The position numbers and the translations under genes are program-made. A stretch of 35,297 nucleotides of DNA from JAVEDQ01 sp035468175 (GTDB lineage Bacteria; Actinomycetota; Actinomycetes; Frankiales; Frankiaceae): contig DATITC010000180.1 of the NCBI GenBank assembly GCA_035468175.1, positions 1 to 35,297 on the forward strand, read 5' to 3'. This document shows positions 30,130 to 35,297 of this stretch, piece by piece. How positions within the stretch are numbered: the stretch's first letter is position 1; each line of letters starts with the position of its first letter. A model generated the notes under the pieces. The model saw only the letters and a list, made by a program, of their open reading frames with translations, was not told where the DNA came from and ran no database searches.

Positions 30130-31080
30130 CTACGCGTTCGGGCTGCCCGCGGCCGAACTGTTCGGGCCGCCCGCGGCCGAACTATTCGGGCCGCCCGCGG
30201 CCACGTACCCCTGCAGCCACTCCCAGAAATCCGGACCCAGATCCTCCCGCTCGCAGCCGAGCTTGACGATTGTTTTCAGGTAGTCGCCGCGGTCCCCGGT
30301 GTCGTAGCGGCGGCCGTCGAACACCACGCCGTGCACCGGCTCGGACTCGGCGAGCGTCTTGATCGCGTCGGTCAGCTGGATCTCGCCGCCGCGGCCCGGC
30401 TGAGTGTTGCGCAGGACCTCGAAGATGGTGGGCGAGAGCACGTAGCGGCCGATGACGGCGAGGTTGCTCGGCGCTTCCTCCGGCGGCGGCTTCTCGACCA
30501 GGTCCCGGACCCGCTTGACGGCGAACTGCCCATGCGCCTCGGCGTCCTCGACGGTGGCGACGCCGTAGAGCGACACCGACTCGGGTGGCACCTCCATCAG
30601 CGCGATCACACTGCCGCCGTGGGCCTGCTGCTCGGCGAGCATCGTCTCGAGCAGCGGGTCGCGCTCATCGACCACGTCGTCGCCGAGAAGGACCGCGAAC
30701 GGCTCGTTTCCGACGTGCTCCGCGGCGACGAGCACCGCGTGGCCCAGCCCCTTCGCCTCGCCCTGCCGGACGAAGTGCACCTTCGCTAGTTCGCTGGACG
30801 ACGTGACCCGGGCGAGCCGTTCGGCGTCACCCTTCGTCTCCAGGGCGGCCTCGATCTCCGGCACCCGGTCGAAGTGGTCCTCGATGGCGCTCTTGCTCCG
30901 CGCGGTGATCATGAGGATGTCGTCAAGTCCGACCCGGGCGGCTTCCTCGACGATGTACTCGAGCGCCGGCTTGTCGACCACCGGGAGCAACTCCTTCGGC
31001 ACCGCCTTGGTGGCAGGCAGGAAGCGAGTGCCGAGCCCGGCAGCGGGGATGACCGCCTTGGTCACACGAGTCGAGGCCAT
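30130..31080 (-). CDS. galU: UTP-glucose-1-phosphate uridylyltransferase
   Basis: 316 aa from ATG 31080. It makes UDP-glucose for cell-envelope glycans and trehalose. The nucleotide-binding signature PAAGLGTRFLPATKAVPKE is at residues ~11-30, with later LPVVDKPALEYIVEEA, GLGHAVL, LLGDDVVDE and GGEIQLTDAI blocks. The last ~20 residues are a repeated tail, AAGGPNSS twice and a third degenerate copy, encoded by a 24-bp DNA repeat; this tail is outside the catalytic fold and probably expendable. It begins the galU-glp-moaC/mogA-acetyltransferase-sepX cluster, with only 35 bp to glp, and is divergent from the cyclo-ligase gene. Confidence 0.96.
   Translation of the reverse strand: MASTRVTKAVIPAAGLGTRFLPATKAVPKELLPVVDKPALEYIVEEAARVGLDDILMITARSKSAIEDHFDRVPEIEAALETKGDAERLARVTSSSELAKVHFVRQGEAKGLGHAVLVAAEHVGNEPFAVLLGDDVVDERDPLLETMLAEQQAHGGSVIALMEVPPESVSLYGVATVEDAEAHGQFAVKRVRDLVEKPPPEEAPSNLAVIGRYVLSPTIFEVLRNTQPGRGGEIQLTDAIKTLAESEPVHGVVFDGRRYDTGDRGDYLKTIVKLGCEREDLGPDFWEWLQGYVAAGGPNSSAAGGPNSSAAGSPNA
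30136..30204. repeat. 24-bp tandem repeat at the 3' end of galU
   Basis: Three units starting GTTCGGGCTGCC, GTTCGGGCCGCC and ATTCGGGCCGCC, each followed by CGCGGCCGAACT or a shortened form, encode the repeated AAGGPNSS tail of GalU. Expansion by slippage just before the stop codon is the likely origin. Confidence 0.8.
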
Positions 31081-31158
31081 GCCGAGAACCTTAGCCGTGA
31101 TCGCCCCGACCTCCGGGAACACGCGGCGCCGTCGCGACCTCCCATGCACCATGGGCGG

Positions 31159-31737
31159 GTGCCGAACGACGCGCCCGACGCCGACAGCCGGTCCCAGAAG
31201 GCGCTCCTGCGCTCGACCCTGCTGCAGGCACGCGCGGAGCGGCTGGCCGAACCGCACGAGACCGAACTCCGGACCTCGGCGCTGCTCGCGCTGACCTCAA
31301 GTGCTTCGACCGTGGCGGCCTACTGCTCGTTCGGCACCGAACCGTCCACGGATCCGGTGCTGCGGAGCTGGCTGGATCGGGGTACCCGGGTGCTGCTTCC
31401 GGTGGTGCTGGCCGACCGCGACCTCGAGTTCCGTGTCTACGACGGACGCCTCGTCTCGGGCCGCCTCGGGATGGCGTGCCCGCCGCCGTCGGCCCCGATC
31501 GTCGACGTCGCCGAGGCGTCCGTCGTCGTCGTGCCGGCGCTGGCCTGCGACCGCACCGGCCGGCGGATCGGCCGCGGCGGCGGTTCCTACGACCGGGTGC
31601 TGCCCCGGGTCGCTTCCGACGCGCTCACGGTCGCCCTGCTCTACCCCGAGGAGTTGTTGCCCTCGGTTCCGGTGGAGGACCACGACCAGCGGGTGCGGGC
31701 GGTGCTGGCGGGCGAGCAGGTGGTCCGCTGCGACTGA
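31159..31737 (+). CDS. 5-formyltetrahydrofolate cyclo-ligase
   Basis: 192 aa from GTG 31159 (an in-frame ATG at 31144 would add five residues; ribosome sites are weak for both). It converts 5-formyl-THF to 5,10-methenyl-THF with ATP. The N-terminal SQKALLRSTLLQARAERL corresponds to the usual basic helix. The family glycine motif IGRGGGSYDRVL is present, as is VVVPALACDRTGRRIGRG leading into it. The gene is divergent from galU across about 78 bp that must hold both promoters; this pairing is common in actinobacteria. It converges on the marR gene, with 29 bp between stops. Confidence 0.93.
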   Translation: MPNDAPDADSRSQKALLRSTLLQARAERLAEPHETELRTSALLALTSSASTVAAYCSFGTEPSTDPVLRSWLDRGTRVLLPVVLADRDLEFRVYDGRLVSGRLGMACPPPSAPIVDVAEASVVVVPALACDRTGRRIGRGGGSYDRVLPRVASDALTVALLYPEELLPSVPVEDHDQRVRAVLAGEQVVRCD

Positions 31738-31766
31738 GCGCGCGGGCAGGAGGTCCGGCTCAATCG

Positions 31767-32255
31767 TCAGCAGACGACGCCGGTGCTCTGCCCCTTCGAT
31801 TCCCGGTCGTGCACCAGCGGCGCGAGCAGCGTTTCGCTGAGCTCCCGCAGCTGCGCGACCTGCTCGGGCGTCAGCGGGTCGAACACGTGCGAGCGCACCC
31901 CCTCGACGTGGGTTGGTGCGGCCGAGGCCAGCGCCGCGAACCCCGCATCGGTGAGCACCGCGAGCTGTCCGCGGCGGTCGGTCGGACAGCTCCGCCGTTC
32001 CACCCAGCCGGACTCTTCGAGCCGGGAAACGGCGTGCGAGAGCCGGCTGCGGGACGACAGGGTCGAGTCGGCGAGCTGGCTCATCCGCAGGGTGCGTTCA
32101 GGTGACTCGGACAGGCGCACCAAGATCTCGTAGTACGCATGCGGGATCTTCTCGTCCCGCTGAAGCTCACGGTCCAGCTGATCGAACAGCAGCTGCGTCG
32201 CGGACAAGAAGGCGCGCCACGTGCGCTGCTCCTCCTCGTCAAGCCATCGGGTCAT
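31767..32255 (-). CDS. MarR family transcriptional regulator
   Basis: 162 aa. The winged helix-turn-helix is at about residues 40-110 (LRMSQLADSTLSSRSRLSHAVSRLEESGWVERRSCPTDRRGQLAVLT, quoted in part: SQLADSTLSS, RLEESGWVER, DRRGQLAVLT), with dimerisation helices at both ends. A Cys in the wing region (RSCPTDRR) and a C-terminal Cys are present; MarR proteins can sense thiols or phenolics, but nothing here proves that. The ATG at 32255 is preceded at six nt by TAGGAT on its own strand, fitting a leaderless transcript. It is divergent from a VOC gene, with a 14-bp palindrome between them that probably serves as its operator for both genes. Confidence 0.93.
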   Translation of the reverse strand: MTRWLDEEEQRTWRAFLSATQLLFDQLDRELQRDEKIPHAYYEILVRLSESPERTLRMSQLADSTLSSRSRLSHAVSRLEESGWVERRSCPTDRRGQLAVLTDAGFAALASAAPTHVEGVRSHVFDPLTPEQVAQLRELSETLLAPLVHDRESKGQSTGVVC

Positions 32256-32261
32256 GCTGAC

Positions 32262-32306
32262 ATCCTACCGGAATCTGTTGAAGTCTCAACTTGTTCTGCG
32301 TACTGT
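32262..32306. promoter_or_regulatory. Overlapping divergent promoters with MarR-type palindrome
   Basis: GTTGAAGTCTCAAC (32277-32290) is a perfect inverted repeat, GTTGA-N4-TCAAC. Rightward, TTGAAG (32278-32283) and TACTGT (32301-32306) are 17 bp apart. Leftward, on the minus strand, TTGAGA (32284-32289) and TAGGAT (32262-32267) are 16 bp apart, followed after six nt by the marR ATG. A repressor at the palindrome would cover both -35 boxes. The promoter boxes are by eye only. Confidence 0.65.
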
Positions 32307-32361
32307 CCACGCGTCGGGTGAACACACCCGCCCCCGAACGTCGCCAGCCCCGGAGTCGGCC

Positions 32362-32892
32362 ATGCCCATCCACCGCCTGAACCACGCCGTTCTGTACGTC
32401 CGTGACGTGCGGCGCAGTGTCGATTTCTACCGCGACGTCCTCGGGTTCGCCCCCGTGTCGATGCTCCCGGACGGGTTCTCCGGAGCGGCCTTCCTGCGCG
32501 CCCCCGGTTCGACCAACGACCACGACCTCGGCCTGTTCGAGATCGGCGCCTCGGCAGCCGCGTCACCGGCCGGCCGCACCGCGGTCGGGCTGTATCACCT
32601 GGCGTGGGAGGTCGACACCCTGACCGACCTGGAGCGGATCGCGGTCGCGCTCTCCGAGGCCGGCGGGCTGGTCGGCGCCTCCGACCATGGCACCACGAAG
32701 AGCTTGTACGGCAAGGACCCTGACGGCCTGGAGTTCGAGGTGGTCTGGCTGATCCCGGCCGACCTGCTCGACGACGCCGCGCTGGCCGCCCGCACCCGGA
32801 TCGGACCGCTGGACCTCGAGAAGGAGAAGGCGCGGTACGGCGCCGAGACGCCCGGCGGTATCGGGATCTCGCGGGTCGCCGCCTCCGTGTGA
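32362..32892 (+). CDS. VOC family protein (extradiol dioxygenase/glyoxalase-like)
   Basis: 176 aa. Two VOC modules: INHRL-type start at PIHRLNHAVLYVRDVRRSVD with FYRDVLGF, and a second at GLYHLAWEVDTLTDLERIA, followed by SLYGKDPDGLEFEVVW. His in LNHAV, His in YHLAW and Glu in EFEVVW are the likely metal ligands. The ATG at 32362 has GGAG eight nt upstream. It is transcribed divergently from marR and shares its operator region, so it is probably induced by a compound MarR senses; a role in detoxifying or cleaving that compound is inferred. It is distinct from the VOC protein at 20988-21497. Confidence 0.92.
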   Translation: MPIHRLNHAVLYVRDVRRSVDFYRDVLGFAPVSMLPDGFSGAAFLRAPGSTNDHDLGLFEIGASAAASPAGRTAVGLYHLAWEVDTLTDLERIAVALSEAGGLVGASDHGTTKSLYGKDPDGLEFEVVWLIPADLLDDAALAARTRIGPLDLEKEKARYGAETPGGIGISRVAASV

Positions 32893-33010
32893 CGGCCCGG
32901 GTGCCGATGGGATGCAAACGGCACTCGACAGCGTTCCTTATGATTGGCAGTCAAGAGCGCCGAGTGCTACTTGCCTTCGCAAAGGGCCCGGCGACGTCAT
33001 CGGAGGAACT

Positions 33011-33382
33011 GTGCCGACCTATCAGTATTTGTGCACCGCCTGCGGGCAGGACCTCGAAGCAGTGCAGGGCTTCACCGATGCCGCACTGACGGACTGTCCT
33101 ACCTGCTCCGGACGGCTGCGCAAGAAGTTCGGCGCGGTCGGCGTCGTGTTCAAGGGCTCCGGCTTCTACCGGAACGACAGCCGCGCCGCGGCCGGCTCGA
33201 GCAGTGCCGCAGCGACGGCCGAGAAGTCGTCGGAGAAGTCGTCCGGCGAGGGCTCGTCGTCGGAGAAGTCCACCGACAAGCCGGCGGCGGAGAAGAAGGC
33301 CGACTCCGGCAGCTCGGAGAAGTCGACCCCGAAGAAGGACAGCTCGTCCAGCTCGGCCAGTTCGTCCAGCACTGCTGCCTGA
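33011..33382 (+). CDS. FmdB-type zinc-ribbon protein with Ser/Lys-rich tail
   Basis: 123 aa. The GTG at 33011 has GGAGGA four nt before it. Residues 1-45 are an FmdB zinc ribbon: PTYQYLCTACGQDLEAVQGF and TDCPTCSGRLRKKFGAVGV, with two Cys-x2-Cys pairs, then FKGSGFYRND. The remaining ~70 residues are low-complexity Ser, Lys, Ala and Glu with repeated EKSS/EKST units, probably disordered. This is the usual form in actinobacteria. FmdB-type proteins have been suggested to act as regulators; the role is not established. Confidence 0.92.
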   Translation: MPTYQYLCTACGQDLEAVQGFTDAALTDCPTCSGRLRKKFGAVGVVFKGSGFYRNDSRAAAGSSSAAATAEKSSEKSSGEGSSSEKSTDKPAAEKKADSGSSEKSTPKKDSSSSSASSSSTAA

Positions 33383-33394
33383 CGGCGTGACAGC

Positions 33395-35002
33395 ATGCGG
33401 CGCGTGCCGCCGAGCCTGCTGACCCACGTTCCCTATCCGGTCTGGGGCTGGGGCGACCCGGCGCAGGCCCCGACCGCCGAGGAACTGAGCGCCCTCCGAC
33501 CGACGGTCGCCACATCGCTCGGCTTCCCCCTCAATAAGCCGCAGTGGGGCGGGCTCGCCGACCCGTCCGCTCCCCGGGTTCAGCTGCCTCCGACGCTGCT
33601 GGCGCTGGGGAGCGCCGATCCCGTCGACCGGGCCCGGCACGCGATCGGCCGCTCCTACCTCGATCTGATCCGTGGGCTCTCCGGCGACGTCGGCCCGGTC
33701 CCCGACCTGGTCGTCCGCCCTCGGACGCCCGGCGACGTCGAAGCCGTCCTGTCCTGGGCCACCGAGCAGCGCGTCGCGGTCGTTCCGTTCGGTGGCGGCA
33801 CCTCGGTGGTCGGCGGGGTCGGGCCGGTCCCGACAGCGGAGACGCAGCCGCTGGTCTCCCTCGACCTCGGTCGCCTGTCCGGACTGCTCGAACTCGACCG
33901 GACGAGCCGGGCCGCCCGGATCGCGGCCGGGACCCTGGGCCCCGCCGCGGACGCCGCGCTGAAGCCCGCCGGGCTGAGTCTGCGGTTCTTCCCCCAGTCC
34001 TATGAACGCTCGAGCGTCGGCGGATGGATCGCCACCCGCGCGGCGGGCCACTACGCCACCCGGCTGCAGCACATCGACGACCTCGTGGAGTCCGTCCGCG
34101 CCTGCACCCCCGTCGGCTGGTGGGAGTCCCGCCGCCTTCCCGGAAGCGGCGCCGGGCCGAGTCCCGACCGGCTGCTGCTCGGCAGCGAAGGCAGCCTCGG
34201 CGTCGTCACCGAAGCCTGGCTCCGGGTGCAGGACCGTCCGCAGCACCGCGCTGGCGCCAGCTTCGTCGCGCCGTCCTTCCCGGCCGGGGCCGACGCGGTC
34301 CGGAGGCTGGTCCAGGCCGGGCTCGCCCCCGCGACGTGCCGCCTGATCGACGGGGTCGAAGCCGCGACGACGGGCAGCCTCCCCGCCGGGACCTCCGAGG
34401 CGCTGCTGGTGCTCGGCGCGGAGTCGGCCGTCGCACCCGTCGAGGGCGAGGTCGCCGCAGCCGCGGCCCTACTCGCCGACGCAAGCCTGCAGCGGCTCCC
34501 GGACCGGGACGGCAGCGCGGCGGGCGACGCCTGGCGCGGCTCGTTCAAGGCGGCGCCCCTGCTGCGTGAACGGCTGGTCCTGCTCGGGGTGCTGGTCGAG
34601 ACGTTCGAGACGGCCGTGACCTGGGACCGCTTCGAGCACCTGCACCGGTCGGTGACCTCGGCGGTGGAGTCGGCTCTCGCAGCCATCTGCGGCGGTGGCC
34701 GGGTCACCTGCCGGCTCACCCACGTCTACCCGGACGGCTGTGCGCCGTACTTCACGGTGCTCGCGCCCGCCCGCCCCGGCTCCGAACGGGCGCAGTGGAA
34801 CGAGATCAAGGCCGCGGCCTCGGAGGCCATCCTCGCTGCCGGCGGCACGATCACCCATCACCACGCCGTCGGCCGGGATCACGGTCCCTGGTACGCCCGG
34901 CAACGACCCGACGTGTTCGCCGATGCGCTTCGCGCGGTGAAGCGTTCCGTCGATCCGGCCGGGGTGCTCAACCCGGGCCTCGCCGTGGGCGCACCGGAAT
35001 GA
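33395..35002 (+). CDS. FAD-binding oxidase (alkyldihydroxyacetonephosphate synthase-like)
   Basis: 535 aa. PCMH-type FAD-binding domain at about 105-285: PDLVVRPRTPGDVEAVLSWA, VPFGGGTSVVGG for the pyrophosphate, and SSVGGWIATRAAGHYATRLQ then IDDLVESVRACTPVG, which mirrors the FSTVGGWVATRASG block of AGPS. A C-terminal oxidase domain has VTCRLTHVYPDGCAPYFTV, the catalytic-type HHH cluster (THHHAVGRDHGPWY) and the terminal DPAGVLNPG. The ATG at 33395 is 13 bp after the FmdB stop; a GTG at 33404 is equally possible. Family members form ether-lipid precursors or oxidise hydroxy acids such as glycolate. AGPS-like is the best description but the substrate is not certain. Confidence 0.88.
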   Translation: MRRVPPSLLTHVPYPVWGWGDPAQAPTAEELSALRPTVATSLGFPLNKPQWGGLADPSAPRVQLPPTLLALGSADPVDRARHAIGRSYLDLIRGLSGDVGPVPDLVVRPRTPGDVEAVLSWATEQRVAVVPFGGGTSVVGGVGPVPTAETQPLVSLDLGRLSGLLELDRTSRAARIAAGTLGPAADAALKPAGLSLRFFPQSYERSSVGGWIATRAAGHYATRLQHIDDLVESVRACTPVGWWESRRLPGSGAGPSPDRLLLGSEGSLGVVTEAWLRVQDRPQHRAGASFVAPSFPAGADAVRRLVQAGLAPATCRLIDGVEAATTGSLPAGTSEALLVLGAESAVAPVEGEVAAAAALLADASLQRLPDRDGSAAGDAWRGSFKAAPLLRERLVLLGVLVETFETAVTWDRFEHLHRSVTSAVESALAAICGGGRVTCRLTHVYPDGCAPYFTVLAPARPGSERAQWNEIKAAASEAILAAGGTITHHHAVGRDHGPWYARQRPDVFADALRAVKRSVDPAGVLNPGLAVGAPE

Positions 35003-35024
35003 GCAGCCCGTGGGCCGCAGTGAT

Positions 35025-35297
35025 ATGCACGTCCGCGTGATCCGGCTGTCGCGTCTCGCGACCCTCCCCGCCCTCGCCCTGATGGCGGTCGGCTGCAGCA
35101 CCGGCCCGACCAGCCCGCCGCCGCCGTCGGCCGCCGCGTCCGTGCCGGCGAGCGCCGCCCCCCGCGCCGACACCGGCTTCCCGACCGGGAGCGACGGTCC
35201 CGCCCTCGAGGCCGCCCGCTCGTTCGTCGAGAAGGTCACCAGCTACGACCACACGAAGCTCGCCGATCAGCGCAAGGCGGTGCTGCCGCTCACCGTG
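35025..35297 (+). CDS. Lipoprotein, possibly Mce-associated (3' partial)
   Basis: 91 codons are visible from ATG 35025 and the frame is open at the window end. The N-terminus is a lipoprotein signal: basic HVRVIRLSR, a hydrophobic LATLPALALMAVG, and a lipobox ending in the acylated Cys of AVGCSTG. A Pro/Ser/Ala linker (PTSPPPPSAAAS) follows, then FVEKVTSYDHTKLADQRKAV. The last piece resembles the first helix of Mce-associated and related NTF2-like proteins, which is a weak signal at this length. It begins 22 bp after the FAD oxidase stop. Confidence 0.72.
   Translation, partial: MHVRVIRLSRLATLPALALMAVGCSTGPTSPPPPSAAASVPASAAPRADTGFPTGSDGPALEAARSFVEKVTSYDHTKLADQRKAVLPLTV

Overview
The window is about 35.3 kb of very GC-rich DNA. 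GTG starts are frequent and GGAG/GGAGG ribosome sites are common. Several families that are essentially actinobacterial are present: a SepX/GlpR-type divisome membrane protein, a DUF2630 protein, a DrrAB-type exporter, an FmdB-type zinc ribbon with a Ser/Lys-rich tail, and a fused MoaC-MogA. The host is therefore an actinobacterium. I cannot fix the genus from sequence alone.

Layout, left to right. (1) 1-6427: a 5'-truncated membrane GAF-GGDEF-EAL protein, a soluble acyl-ACP desaturase, then a convergent membrane PAS-GGDEF-EAL protein separated from it by a long stem-loop. (2) 6493-10309, minus strand: a small two-helix membrane protein, a small zinc-motif protein and a complete PEP carboxylase. 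(3) 10310-10962: a decayed stretch with a 27-codon scrap of a molybdopterin oxidoreductase, a frameshifted 3' fragment of ureA and several strong palindromes. (4) 10963-13674, minus strand: a TetR regulator followed by an ABC-2 exporter pair. (5) 13883-15604, minus strand: a beta-ketoacyl-ACP synthase with an intact Cys-His-His triad and a zinc-ribbon/HTH protein. (6) 15838-18417: a third composite cyclic-di-GMP protein (PAS-PAS-AGDEF-EAL), followed by two 84-bp direct repeats. (7) 18671-21844: a class III CoA-transferase, then pirin, VOC and DUF2630 genes on the minus strand. (8) 22062-23353: a candidate yybP-ykoY manganese riboswitch upstream of a CaCA-type cation antiporter. (9) 23427-25566: a GAF-like/PP2C (SpoIIE-type) phosphatase and a frameshifted Ig-like/Calx-beta surface-protein remnant. 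(10) 25742-31080, minus strand: galU, a MoeA-like glp gene, moaC-mogA, a GNAT acetyltransferase apparently starting with CTG, sepX/glpR, and tRNA-Ala(CGC) with its terminator. (11) 31159-35297: 5-formyl-THF cyclo-ligase, a divergent marR/VOC pair around a palindromic operator, an FmdB-like protein, an AGPS-like FAD oxidase and the start of a lipoprotein.

Working together. Three GGDEF-EAL proteins within 18.4 kb make cyclic-di-GMP turnover the most frequent function here. The galU-to-sepX block places a MoeA paralogue (known in corynebacteria as Glp, a divisome protein) beside its proposed membrane receptor and true cofactor genes. This links molybdenum-cofactor ancestry with cell division. 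The most unusual observations are that block with its CTG-initiated gene, the two nitrogen-metabolism gene scraps between the exporter and PEP carboxylase, the Mn2+ riboswitch candidate, and the structured 84-bp repeat pair.
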